From Plasmodiophora brassicae (taxonomy: Eukaryota; Endomyxa: Phytomyxea; Phytomyxea; Plasmodiophorida): a stretch of 64,000 nucleotides of DNA. Under the pieces are notes generated by a model. The model was not told the origin of the DNA. It saw only the letters and a program-made list of their open reading frames with translations, and made no database searches. Numbering within the stretch: the first letter of the stretch is position 1; each line of letters opens with the position of its first letter. Below are positions 54,196 through 63,938 of this stretch, one piece after another. The stretch covers positions 682,001-746,000 of the forward strand of contig CP145417.1 of the NCBI GenBank assembly GCA_036867785.1. The letters are read 5' to 3'. The translations under genes and the position numbers were made by a program.

Positions 54196-56115
54196 ATGCT
54201 AGGGCGTTCGTCGCGATGGCGGACGCAGAGGCGGCAGTGGAGGCGTCGTATGCAGATCGTGCTGGCGGCTGGGTCGACGATCTGGGTGCTAGGCGTCATC
54301 ACGTTTATGCGGGGGTTGTGGACCAGTCAGCCGGAGACGGTGCGGCACGTCTTCGCGGCCACGGCCGTGCCGGATAACGCCGTCTCGTACTGCAACGGCG
54401 CTACCGGACCCAGCAAGCTGTTCTGCGTTCCGGATGGTCGTTCGAACAGTGGCCGTGCGCTCTACTGCGTGGGGACCGACGCGATGATTACCGCTACCAG
54501 AGGCCTCTCTCTTCAATGCAGTCAGCCTTCGCAGGCTGTGGACAGCATTTTGGATATCCCGCTGACGTTTCAATCGTCGCCCTCATGCGAAACCTCTCAA
54601 AGCGTGCCAACTGTCGTGATTCAAGCACCGTCTACGTCGTCTCTGGAAGTGCACCTGGCCTTTATTGAGCGAATTGCAAAGATCCTGCGCCGGCTCGGCA
54701 TTGACAACGCCCGCGTGCTTTACGTCGGTGCCGCACTGCATCACGAAGCTGTCTGGGTCGCTGCGTTCAGCAAGGTGCTCCCAGCTCCGACTTCGACCTC
54801 ACTATGCCTGTCGACTCTCGTCTACATTGTCGACACGGCGGACGATGGGTCGCCACCGGACTACCAGTTTCAAAGGTCTCTCGTCGTTACACCTGCGCCG
54901 GCGCCTAAGGATCCTGTTGTTTGGACCGTTCGTGCTGCCATGGTGTTCAACTGCAAATCGAAGCAGGCATGCCCTATGGCACAGGAGCTGCTCCCACAGT
55001 TCAAGGATTCGAATCTGGACGTTACCCCGTTGTACTCCACGTCGTCCATCCGTCCGAATGTCATCGGGGCCCTGGACGTTCTCGTCGTGGCGGCGAACGG
55101 CCCTCTTGATGCGATTGTCGCACTCCTGCCTCCATCCGCCATGATTATCGGTCTGCAACAGGAAGCGGGTCGGCCGCCGTCCCGTTTGCGGCAGTTCCAG
55201 CCCAATCTGGCGTATCGTCGAGTCCCTATCACCGGCTCTGTCTTTAACCAACTGTATCCTGTCATCGGGGCGCGGCTTGAAACCATCCCGGGCGTGTTTC
55301 CCGAACCTGAATTACCAAGCGAGGTACGGCAGGCACGGTGGCGCCCTGCATCACCAGGCAATCCTCGACTGGCGGTCATTGTCCCGTTCCGGGACTCAGC
55401 CAGCAATACGTCGCAGGGCGCGGGAAGAACGGCGAATCTTCGCGAGTTCGCGACGTACATGAACAAGTTCCTCACCCGAGCTGGCCGTGACTTTGAGATC
55501 ATTGTTGTCGAACAGGAGGAAGGCGTCTTGTTTAACAAGGGCGCCCTGTTCAACATCGGGTACCACCTTGCGAAACGCGGGTTCACGTATATCGCCCTGC
55601 ACGATGTTGACCAGATCCCGGTGGACGATCGCAACACGTACGAGATGCCTTCCACGCCCTTGCACTTGTGCAGCGCTTCGTCCCAGTACGGCTGGCAACC
55701 TGCATACCCAACCATGGTCGGAGGCGCGCTCCTCGTCACCGTCGCCGATTACAAGCGGATGAACGGCATGAGCAATCGATACTGGGGCTGGGGCATGGAA
55801 GACGACGATTTGTACCAACGGATCATGGGCGAATTCAAGCAAGCGCCGAAACTGGACCCATCGATCGGTCGGTACAAAGCTCTGGACCATCCTCGGGTCA
55901 AGGACCTCGATGTGACCCCGCTCTTCAACTATAACCGCGAGTACCTCGGCCAGGTCGAGAATGGACTTGCCAGCAGATATGTGGACGGTGTCAACACGAT
56001 CCGGTATCGCGTCAATAACGTTGTGCGGGACCCGCTGGGCTTCACCAAGTACAACGTCGGCCTGGCGCTACCATGGATGCCCAAGTCGTTGGACGAGATT
56101 CCCCGCAGACCTTAA
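54196..56115 (+). CDS. Beta-1,4-galactosyltransferase-like (GT7) type II membrane protein
   Basis: Intronless, 639 aa. A basic cytosolic end (MLGRSSRWRTQRRQWRRR) precedes a signal anchor (IVLAAGSTIWVLGVITFM), so the rest should face the Golgi lumen. Residues about 90-380 are an unclassified stem or extra domain. The C-terminal catalytic domain matches GT7: RLAVIVPFRDSA, FATYMNKFLTRAGRDFEIIV, LFNKGALFNIGYHLA, the metal-binding DVD in YIALHDVDQIP, YPTMVGGALLVTVADYKRM and NRYWGWGMEDDDLYQRI with the WGWG-x-EDDD motif. This family transfers Gal, GalNAc or related sugars from UDP onto glycans. The donor-specificity residue cannot be read safely here. The ATG at 54250 is an alternative start. Confidence 0.86.
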   Translation: MLGRSSRWRTQRRQWRRRMQIVLAAGSTIWVLGVITFMRGLWTSQPETVRHVFAATAVPDNAVSYCNGATGPSKLFCVPDGRSNSGRALYCVGTDAMITATRGLSLQCSQPSQAVDSILDIPLTFQSSPSCETSQSVPTVVIQAPSTSSLEVHLAFIERIAKILRRLGIDNARVLYVGAALHHEAVWVAAFSKVLPAPTSTSLCLSTLVYIVDTADDGSPPDYQFQRSLVVTPAPAPKDPVVWTVRAAMVFNCKSKQACPMAQELLPQFKDSNLDVTPLYSTSSIRPNVIGALDVLVVAANGPLDAIVALLPPSAMIIGLQQEAGRPPSRLRQFQPNLAYRRVPITGSVFNQLYPVIGARLETIPGVFPEPELPSEVRQARWRPASPGNPRLAVIVPFRDSASNTSQGAGRTANLREFATYMNKFLTRAGRDFEIIVVEQEEGVLFNKGALFNIGYHLAKRGFTYIALHDVDQIPVDDRNTYEMPSTPLHLCSASSQYGWQPAYPTMVGGALLVTVADYKRMNGMSNRYWGWGMEDDDLYQRIMGEFKQAPKLDPSIGRYKALDHPRVKDLDVTPLFNYNREYLGQVENGLASRYVDGVNTIRYRVNNVVRDPLGFTKYNVGLALPWMPKSLDEIPRRP

Positions 56116-56160
56116 TTCCCTGTTTCAATCTATCGGGTAATTATACATTACTGTCTAACA

Positions 56161-57108
56161 TTAGATCTGTTGTATGGCAGCAGCAGGGCCAGCGTTCACA
56201 GCGATCACGACGGCAGTGTCGTGCGCATCTAGAACAGGGTCGTCGTCGGCAGTGTTTCGGGGATGTGGAGGATCATGTCCAATTACGTCCGGTAAATCTC
56301 TCGCTCTGGACGGCGCCGGCAGCGAACGACAGAGATGGCCAGGTTCCATGAGGAACCCGCAAAACTTCGAGTCCATGTAGACGCGAACAGGCGGGTAGGA
56401 GTCGATTCGGGACAAGTCGCACTCCAGGCCAACCTCCTCTCGCATCTCCCGAATTGTGCAGTACAATGCCGACTCGCCGAGCATGCGTTTGCCACCTGGG
56501 AACGACACTTCCCAGGCAGATCTCCCCTTCGACCTGTCCGGCCGTTCCATGACGACCAGGAACCACTGGTCCGGCAGGTGACGTCGAACTCGGTTCAGCA
56601 GACCCAGCCGATGCGAGAGCTTGACCTTCTGGATGTCCGGGAAGTGACGTTTGACGTGCGACACGATATACGACGGTCTCCAGGAGGTATGCACGGGGAA
56701 CGCATGTCGGGGTCCCTCAGACCGCGTGAATCGACACAGATCGCAAACGCGCTGGACATCGTCCAGCGAGCCGAATATGAGGACGCACGCATTCGGTTCC
56801 AGAGACAGCGCGGCGCCCATCAAGCGAATCGCGTCGTAATTGCCACCGATGACGTCGAGAAGTTCGCGTTCAGTCTGCGGGAACCGGTAAGGCGATTGGC
56901 ACGGTATATCGGCCTGAATGTCTCGGTACCGCAGCAGGATGGAGTCAAGCCGCGGCGACAGGAACAACTCGATGCTCTGTTTCGAGTCGCGCTCCGCTCG
57001 CCTGCACCGAAGTGCAGCGTCCATGAACTGCGTCATTCGATCGATGGATTCGGGCGCAAATGACGACATTCGCCGGTACAGGCGGCTAATGCTGTGGGCA
57101 CGACGCAT
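56161..57108 (-). CDS. Nudix hydrolase-domain protein
   Basis: Single frame, 315 aa from ATG at 57108 (MRRAHSISRLYRRMSS). The Nudix box GGKRMLGESALYCTIREMRE continues EEVGLE, an exact G-x5-E-x7-R-E-x2-E-E-x-G-x match, within a domain beginning WFLVVMERPDRSKG and WEVSFPGGK. About 170 residues before it (FPQTERELLDVIGGNYDAIR, LEPNACVLIFGSLDDVQRV) are not recognised. Nudix enzymes cleave nucleoside diphosphates linked to other groups; substrate unknown. The frame stays open upstream for 29 codons without ATG. The last 50 residues are less conserved-looking and might include an unrecognised intron. The stop is 45 bp from that of the convergent galactosyltransferase gene. Confidence 0.78.
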   Translation of the reverse strand: MRRAHSISRLYRRMSSFAPESIDRMTQFMDAALRCRRAERDSKQSIELFLSPRLDSILLRYRDIQADIPCQSPYRFPQTERELLDVIGGNYDAIRLMGAALSLEPNACVLIFGSLDDVQRVCDLCRFTRSEGPRHAFPVHTSWRPSYIVSHVKRHFPDIQKVKLSHRLGLLNRVRRHLPDQWFLVVMERPDRSKGRSAWEVSFPGGKRMLGESALYCTIREMREEVGLECDLSRIDSYPPVRVYMDSKFCGFLMEPGHLCRSLPAPSRARDLPDVIGHDPPHPRNTADDDPVLDAHDTAVVIAVNAGPAAAIQQI

Positions 57109-57324
57109 ACGGTAGCGGCCGCGGCGCGCAATACGCACTGCCAACCGCCACGGAGCCGCGCGGCTCGCGCAACCTGCAGCAGACCGCAGTTTCACTCGGA
57201 CTCCGAAGGACCACGGCTGGAAATATATTCACAAGAGGAATCACACGATTGAGAGTGCTAAGGGCTGAAGGAGTTCATACCTGGCTCGTCCAGTTGCACT
57301 TGGAGCTTGGTATATTTGGCCGCG

Positions 57325-58146
57325 ATGGCGCAGCTGGACAAGCTGCTCGTGAACGGCCTGAAGCTGCTGTTGCAGCTGGCGACTGACGATGTAGATACAG
57401 GTGCAGTCCTGGCAGCGTTGGGCATCGACAGACAGCCGACTGCAACACAACACCGCGATGCGACGCGTCATGACTCTGGGGCGGTTTGCTCGTTGGAAGA
57501 GGACAGAGTCTCCAGCTACAACGCCCATAGAAACACGTTTGAGGCAGGCGCCTTCCCTGGACCACTCTTGGACCAGGCGATCCGCAAAGGCCGGCAGTCC
57601 CACGATCTCTCTGCGCAACGACACCTGGACGAAGATGAAGACGACAACATAGCCAAGTCGAGCAACCAGACTCCAGAAATCGACAGCTCGCGCGAATACC
57701 CCAACGGCAACGTTTGTTACTGGGCCGATGTGACAGACAGAAAAGACGTATTGCTGTATCGACGAATCGGGTGGGCAGCGGTAACGTATAGCACCTCGAG
57801 TGGGAACAGAACCGCCCGCAAAAGGCATGTAAAATCCTGTCTCGGCGTGTACGTCTGTCCACGTGAGCGTTGTGGGTACGTCGAGCGCCCGAAGGTTCCC
57901 AGGCGCAATCGCAACAAACACTGCCTGCCGATGAAATCTGAGGCACTATGCGTGCATCACCAGGAACCGCTGCTGCACTTGCCATGCGAGGCCACGATCA
58001 CCATTGAGGAGCACGAGCGACAGTCTACCACCGTAGTTATCGTCTCCAACCACGGTGTGCACCGACATCCGAGGCCACCCCCGATCAGGCCCTCGGCGGA
58101 AGCATATGCTGCGTTTAAGCAGATGGTCAATTTCGCACCTGGCTGA
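57325..58146 (+). CDS. GCM/WRKY-like zinc-binding protein
   Basis: Intronless, 273 aa from ATG at 57325; TATATTT lies 15 bp before the ATG. The first 110 residues are helical then acidic (LNEDE-like DEDEDDNIAKSS). The C-terminal 130 residues look like the WRKY-GCM1 zinc domain: VKSCLGVYVCPRERCGYVER, LCVHHQEPLLHLPCEATITI and, at the end, SNHGVHRHPRPPPIRPSAE, compared with the GVHDHPRPE end of GCM domains. Cysteines and histidines are spaced to bind zinc (C-x4-C, C-x2-H, H-x-H). Such domains occur in transcription factors and in Mutator-like transposases. No transposase core is present here, so a DNA-binding regulator derived from such an element is plausible but unproven. Confidence 0.6.
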   Translation: MAQLDKLLVNGLKLLLQLATDDVDTGAVLAALGIDRQPTATQHRDATRHDSGAVCSLEEDRVSSYNAHRNTFEAGAFPGPLLDQAIRKGRQSHDLSAQRHLDEDEDDNIAKSSNQTPEIDSSREYPNGNVCYWADVTDRKDVLLYRRIGWAAVTYSTSSGNRTARKRHVKSCLGVYVCPRERCGYVERPKVPRRNRNKHCLPMKSEALCVHHQEPLLHLPCEATITIEEHERQSTTVVIVSNHGVHRHPRPPPIRPSAEAYAAFKQMVNFAPG

Positions 58147-58577
58147 CGCCGACGCAGCTACTTGTGGGTGCCCAAACCGGGCCTGAGCTTGGGCCAACTA
58201 ATACACAAAATTACGTGACCGCGGATCGGCGTGTTCGATCAGTAGACGATCACGTCTGTGAGACGCGACGACATCAATACCTAGCGCACCTCGCTTCGAC
58301 GGCGTCGTCTGGGCTGGCTCACGTACGGTCGGATACCATGGAGGATGCCAACCCCATCATTCGTGCATCTTGTCTGAGTATGTAATGCCCGGGCGTCGGC
58401 AGTGGTCGCCGGTTAATCCGTCAATGTCGACAACGCGGTCCGCTGTCGTTGACTGGTTATAGCTGTGGTTTCGCGCAACGCCATCATTTACGGATGGACG
58501 TGTCGGTGTACGTAATCTAAACAACGTCATTCGTTGTCGTTGGAGATGTAGACGATCGTCCGCGATTACGTGTAGCC
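58147..58577. other. Intergenic region
   Basis: AT content is higher than in neighbouring genes. Short frames on both strands, none family-like. No repeat or clear promoter motif seen. Confidence 0.45.
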
Positions 58578-59070
58578 ATGCTTCCCTTTGATCGGCGATT
58601 GCGATTTGATATCCTATTGAAGAGCGGCGCCGACATCGCTGGGTGCACCATGGCGGACGACGTGTTTAACGTAAGCTATGTCGATCCGGTGAATATAATC
58701 GTGGGACACGATTCCTGGTACACCTATTCCGCCCGCTCTGTTTGGGCCAGTCGATACCGAGTCGCGTGTCGTTCGCCTGGTTCGGTACGCGGCATCGTGG
58801 GCGGGACCGCCCAACCCATTGTCCGCCATCGATGCCAGCAACCTGATGCAGTCCATCATCGATGCCAAAGCGGCCGATGGAGGCGCCCCCGTCTACCGTA
58901 CGCACATCGGCGTGCCTGTCAACCTCATCACACCGATCGCGCGTCCGCCAAGTTCTTCCTGGGCGGCTCCCCGTCCGTCTTTGATAGGAAGGACTTCAGA
59001 CGACCAGCGCAGCTGTATCAGTGACGACCAGCGCAGCTGTATCGGTGACGACCAGCGTACTGTGCTCTGA
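58578..59070 (+). CDS. Uncertain gene with C-terminal repeats
   Basis: ATG at 58578 starts MLPFDRRLRFDILLKSGADI. A GTAAGC donor follows at about 58671. A second open segment in another frame (SRVVRLVRYAASWAGPPNPL, then IDASNLMQSIIDAKAADGGA and VYRTHIGVPVNLITPIARPP) looks protein-like and ends in repeats of DDQRSCI before the stop at 59070. A phase-compatible junction is the donor after VFN and an acceptor ending ACCGAG, but it is not supported by any family. I recognise no domain. It could be a real lineage-specific gene or a decayed one. Confidence 0.35.
58999..59058 (+). repeat. 24-bp tandem repeat, about 2.5 copies
   Basis: Unit GACGACCAGCGCAGCTGTATC plus [A/G]GT, copies at 58999-59022 and 59023-59046, then a partial third copy. 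The first two differ at one base. In the open frame each unit encodes DDQRSCI plus Ser or Gly. Confidence 0.8.
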
Positions 59071-59283
59071 CATGCCGGGTAATTGATAGGTATTGCGCAT
59101 GGGTTCGCTGTCACGTATTCATTATTGCTGGAAGTACTCACAGGCCTAGCGGACAAAGCCTCAGGTGTATGCATTCCTGGTCCAAAGCGCCTCCTTTGTC
59201 CCCGTGGTTGCATGCAGAAGGGGGCCCGGGACGGTCGCCTCGGCCTCTATTTACGGCTATCGCCTCTCCTGTACGAGAAGGAG

Positions 59284-61400
59284 ATGGACGGCCCAGCGCC
59301 ATCCTGCCCCAGTGGGGGGATCGTCCTGGATAACGAAGGTCCACCTGGCGCGACTCTGGAGCTCGTTGCTGGAAGGGACAAGAACGCCCCGTCTGTGTCG
59401 GTGCCTCGGCACTTGGCCGCCAAGCACGCTCGCCTGCTGGGACGCATGCTGGACAACGATTCGACCGTGACCAGTATGACCGTTCAATTCGACACGAGCA
59501 CCCTCAAACAGGTACCGATTTCCGTACCTGTCGTGTTGTCTGCGATAACGAACATACATTCGGTTTCTGATTGCAGATCGCATCGTTCCTGTCGATGGAG
59601 CCTGTGGACCGGTTCGCAACGGCGAACTGGATAGCCAAGCTTCGAGAAACGGCGCAGGCAGACGGCCAGTGGCGGGCGCTTCTAAATGCGGCGAATTACC
59701 TGGAGATTCCGTATCTGTTCGAGGGCATCATCGAAGAACTCGTCAAAGGAGGTCGACAGAAAACGTTGAAGGAATGTCTCGATATCTGGCTCGCTCCTGA
59801 GAATGGGTCCATGTTCATCCATCGTTGATCGCTGGGTGGTCGTTGTCTGACCAGCATCTGCCCCAGGGTGCTTCCCGAGTCGGTCGTGTCGCTGCTGGTG
59901 ACACATCGCCTACGCGTTTCATCGCCGCCGTTCGACGACTTTCAGAAGGCGATAGAAAATAACGAATTCGACATCGCCGACCGGATACTGCAGTGGTTGG
60001 TGCCCAGCGTTCGCTCCGCTGTCGTCGAGGACGCGCTGACGACCGCGCTGACTCCATCGACGCTTGGGCCATCCCAACTCGTTGCCGTCCTCGTCCGTCA
60101 CGTCGACAATCCTTCCATATACGACAAAGCGCAGCACTCCCCGTTGCACGTGGCAGTCGCTCGGAAGGATGCATCGATCGTTGGCGAGCTGGCCAAAGCC
60201 TGCGACGTCAACGAGCGCACACCATCCGGGGACACCCTGCTCCATTTAGCGGTGCGAACGAGAGACGCCACACTTGTTGAGACGCTGCTGGCCTCCAGTG
60301 CGGATCCCAACGCCCGCAACGCGTCGGGAACGACTCTGCTGAGCGTTGCGGCCCAGAAAGGTCTGGCGGCGATATGCAAGTTGCTGATCCAGTTTGGCGC
60401 CGATGTGAATGCTGCCGACACGCAGGACGACGAGGCGACTGCGACGCCTCTGCACAGCGCGTGTCGCGGGAAGAATCCCGACATTGCCAGGATGCTCCTG
60501 CATGCAGGCGCGAACGTCAACGCCGTTGACAAGTTCCATAACACGCCCCTGCACGTTGCCGTCCGACGCAACCGTGCGACCCTGGTCAGTATCTTGATCC
60601 AGGATGGGTTCCTGCTGAACATCGGTGCTACCGATGCTCGCGGGCGAACAGCGCTGATCGTCGCCGCCGAATCAGGGTCTGCTGAAATCGCCCGTGCACT
60701 ATTGAGGCGTGGGTTCGACCCAAACTTGGTTGACTCTACGGGCAGGAACGCGTTAATGCACCTGGTTCAGGCAGGCGTTCCTGCGCAACCGGTGTCGCCA
60801 TCGATCCAAGGGCTTGGGGGGTACACGGAGATGATCCATCAGCAACGACAGGAAACCGCAACGAGTATTCATCAGCGGCTGATCTGGGCCATGTCGCGTG
60901 CGATCCGCGATTTGAACGCTCGGGACGCCGATGGGACAACGGTGCTGGAGATGGCGATTCTGGCTGGGGACACATGGGCGGTGGACGTTCTGTTACGTGC
61001 CGGGGCTGAGCCTAATGCGACCTCGAGCACCGATTTCAGTCTCGCGTATGTGGCGGCCAGTCAGGAGGGGTGCCCCGGTCGCACTCCAATGCTAATGTCG
61101 TTGTTCGCCGCGGGGGCTCGCCTGGTGCCGGTGCTTGAAGAGGCCATTTGCCTGGATAATCGCAGCGCCGTGCGTGAATTGGTAACGACCGCCAAAGCAG
61201 ACCTGCGCCTAGTGTCGTCCTCCTCGGGTGAGAATCTCGTCACGCTTGCCGCATGGTCGTCCAGCGCCGATACCATCAGGATCCTGATCGACAGGGGCGC
61301 ACAGGTCGAAAGCGCCGCCGTTCGTATTGCTGATGCTCTCGGCGACAGCGAGATGGCCAATGTGCTACGGGATGCATTGGCCCAGTCGCGTCCGACTTGA
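59284..61400 (+). CDS. SKP1/BTB-like and ankyrin-repeat protein
   Basis: Three exons, 59284-59511, 59577-59806, 59867-61400; introns 65 and 60 nt; 663 aa. Residues about 15-150 resemble the SKP1/POZ fold: VPRHLAAKHARLLGRMLDND, MTVQFDTSTLKQ, then LLNAANYLEIPYLFEGIIEE with the AANYL-I pattern. The large third exon has at least seven ankyrin repeats: HSPLHVAVARKDASIVGEL, GDTLLHLAVRTRDATLVETL, TPLHSACRGKNPDIARMLLH, NTPLHVAVRRNRATLVSIL, GRTALIVAAESGSAEIARAL. It ends with more diverged repeats. BTB plus ankyrin proteins often act as substrate adaptors for cullin ubiquitin ligases; that role is inference. The start is the first ATG in a frame that is open upstream. Confidence 0.8.
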
Positions 61401-61969
61401 ACAATAAATTGGCCGATTGCCACACCTGACTGCGCATCCGATGTTCAAACGATTATCGCCGCCGGTTCTCTTACCCAGAGTTTCCTCCTGTCAATGCGCG
61501 TTCACTGCCAAACAACCCGAACGAAATACTTCCGAACTCGAGTAATGTGGTCCGATCCTGTGAACTTTCTGACAATGCATCAGGCGCTGACATCCAGTAT
61601 CACGATGTCGAGCGGTTTCGACCCGTAAGGGATATAACGCGTCTGCCATCTATCGACGTCGGCACGTTTGTGCTCGGCCAGGGTGGCGCCCGGAGTGAAA
61701 GTGCCACGACTATAGAGGATAGTCTGGCTTCTTCCTTGGGCCACAGCACGATCACCAGCATAGTTCAAGAGGCCCGTCAGTAGACGAATTTCCCGACAAC
61801 AGGTTACGAGGGACAGCTGACGCCACCACGTTACGTGCCACCATAGACAGGCGCCAGACGCTTTGCATGGATGAACGGTATCTTGTTTGCGTTCAGTTCA
61901 TACATAATTGACGCATTAAACGTTTCGCACGTACGCCGTCTCTGTGTTGTATTGCAATTTGCGCCCCAA
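61401..61969. other. Convergent intergenic region
   Basis: 569 bp between the stops of the ankyrin gene and the NTF2-like gene. AATAAA at 61402-61407, just after the ankyrin stop, could be a polyadenylation signal. A plus-strand frame at 61547-61783 has no ATG and no family resemblance. Confidence 0.45.
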
Positions 61970-62410
61970 TCAGCTCATCAGTGCCTGCATGGCTGCCGGG
62001 AGCTTGGTGATTGACCAGTTGACGTGCACGGTGCGCCACTTGCCGTCGATCAGGCGGTAGACCTGAGTCGAGTTCCAAGGCGTGCCGCATTTCTCTCCCC
62101 CTTTCCCATCTGGGACGTAGTTGATCAAGTTGTAGGTGACGATGCCCATATCGCCAGCGTCGTTGACGATCACCTTGGTGTTCAGGAAATCGTTGCGCAC
62201 GATGTTGAGCTTGCCTTCGAAGAACTTTCGAAAGTAGGCCTCAACCTGCTGACGGCCTGCCAGCAGCCCGTCGGTCATCGGGTCGAAGTACGTCACGTCG
62301 TCACTGTAGATCTCCAAGGCCCCGTCGACATCGCCCTTGTTCCAGCGCTCGTTGATGTAGTTCTCCAAGCCGAGGAGCGTCTCCTTGACCTTCCCTACGT
62401 CAGCCTTCAT
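61970..62410 (-). CDS. NTF2/SnoaL-like (DUF4440-type) protein
   Basis: Single frame of 146 aa from ATG at 62410 (MKADVGKVKETLLGLENYIN); the frame is open upstream but without ATG. The chain has the cone-shaped NTF2-like pattern: an N-terminal helix pair (INERWNKGDVDGALEIYSDD), VTYFDPMTDGLLAGRQQVEA, YFRKFFEGKLNIVRNDFL, then beta strands VIVNDAGDMGIVTYNLINYV, STQVYRLIDGKWRTVHVNWS. Members of this superfamily are small enzymes or binding proteins, often of bacterial type in eukaryotes. Substrate unknown. No signal peptide. Confidence 0.8.
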   Translation of the reverse strand: MKADVGKVKETLLGLENYINERWNKGDVDGALEIYSDDVTYFDPMTDGLLAGRQQVEAYFRKFFEGKLNIVRNDFLNTKVIVNDAGDMGIVTYNLINYVPDGKGGEKCGTPWNSTQVYRLIDGKWRTVHVNWSITKLPAAMQALMS

Positions 62411-63612
62411 ATCGTCTGTGATGATCACTGCGTGCACACGTCCAGAAGCCAACGGACGGCGTCGCCCCTGTCGATCGCTTCTGATCTGTTCACGACCGTC
62501 GACCAACGACCAAAACCAAAATTAGAAGGTGACTGGGACTGCGCGCATGCCGCGCGAACGGCTGGCGGACTGGGGCTGTCCCGGCTTGGGCGCCCGTGAC
62601 AGGAGGTCACGCGCTCACGCGGCGGCAGCCACGCGGCCCACTGTCACGCAGCAACGCGCGAGTCTCGATTGGGCCTCCGTCTCGGAACGCCGCCGCGCCT
62701 CCCAGGACGGGCTGCCCCTTGCCCTTCGTTGTCCCGGGCTGAGCCTGAACCAAGTTGCCGCTTATCGAGCTGTGGAAGGTGACTGCAATTTCTCTCGAGG
62801 CTGAATGCTCAAAGAAGTGCTGTTTGATCTCTGGTCCGGAGGCACGTGCCCGACGTTGTTACGTACTGCACGTCCGGCCGAAGCAGAACTCAGAATGGCC
62901 TCGAGATCGTGGTGCGTCAGAGCGGGAAGGGAGGAGCGGCTGGACCAGGATCACGGGCGTTGACCCAGCTGAAGACAAAGACGTGGCACGGACGATTGTT
63001 CTGTTTAGGTGCTCAGCTGGTCCCCGTTCGCCAAACAGCGTGGCCTCGAAGAACGCCCGCTCAGTAACGGTTCAACAGCGACCAAGGTGAAAGTCCATTC
63101 CCGTCGATGTCAAAACCAGATGGAACGTACACCCCAAATCATATTCCGCATGTCAAATGCCACCTCTTATCGACGTTTGCAGATCGCATCGTTCCTGTCG
63201 ATGTAAGATGTGGGAAAACGCGGACCATCTCTTACATTACCGGCACCAAGCCGCGCCTCCCGACAGGCATCAGCAACCTGGACAGCCATTGATAACCTGA
63301 ACGCAACCGACGGTGCTCGAAATGGCACCGAGCACTTTCGCGCGCCTGGTGCCTGTCTTGGTTGAGAAGATGGTAACTGACAAACAAACGCGAAATCAAC
63401 TGGCAAAGCTCGATTCAGACGTGGACGGCAGTGCTGACACAGGCAATTTGCCAAACCGTGGCATGACGGGCGACGGAAACAGCATCCACCGCCGATGAGT
63501 TTGAAAACGTCGGCCGTTTATATTGAACCGCTACGAGGTGTATCCGTAGCATACTTCGCAAGAGTAAAGCGGCACCCAGTGGGGATTTGTGTAGCATGCT
63601 GGGACCCTCCTC
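62411..63612. other. Long intergenic region with a fragment duplicated from the ankyrin gene
   Basis: 1.2 kb with no firm gene. It includes a 27-nt copy of the ankyrin gene exon-2 start (listed separately) and an ATG frame at 63322-63498 (MAPSTFARLVPVLVEKMVTD, 58 aa), whose first 35 residues look helical and protein-like but match nothing I know. Confidence 0.45.
63177..63203 (+). repeat. 27-nt exact copy of the SKP1-ankyrin exon 2 border
   Basis: Identical to 59571-59597: it includes the TTGCAG acceptor and the codons for IASFLSM. Here it is followed at once by a stop codon. The identity is too long for chance, so this looks like a fragment of a duplicated relative. Confidence 0.75.
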
Positions 63613-63938
63613 CTACTTCTTTGGCGGGGTCTTCCACTGCAGCAGGGCGCGACGCATGCTGGGCGTCAGCGGCCGGGACCCCTGCTCGCTGAAAATACGT
63701 TCGAGCTCCTGAATCTCTTTCAGGTCGAGCAACCTACGCAATCTGGCTTTCTGATCGCGGTCACGCCTGCGGGCCAGCCACGCGTCAGACCCGGTCTGGC
63801 GACGGTGACGTAGCGACCTTACTCATGGCCTCGCTGTATGGTTTCGTTGTACTCGGGCGCTGTCGGATTGACGCGCTTGTACGACAACCGACGTAGGGCC
63901 GTCGTGGGCGTCGCCAGCGCGCGCAACTTGGTGAACAT
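63613..63938 (-). CDS. Small basic protein, probably mitochondrial
   Basis: Two exons, 63938-63823 and 63766-63613, with a 56-nt GT-AG intron in matching phase; 89 aa. The N-terminus (MFTKLRALATPTTALRRLSY) is basic, hydroxylated and free of acids, as for a mitochondrial presequence. The rest is a charged helix (KARLRRLLDLKEIQELERIF) and a short end (PLTPSMRRALLQWKTPPKK). Size and charge would suit a small ribosomal or assembly factor, but no family is recognised. TATTTAAG lies about 30 bp upstream of the ATG, in a position for a core promoter. Confidence 0.6.

Noticed and set aside
61547-61783. Open frame between the ankyrin and NTF2-like genes
   Set aside because: Begins with GTG, has no upstream exon with a fitting splice site and no recognisable domain.
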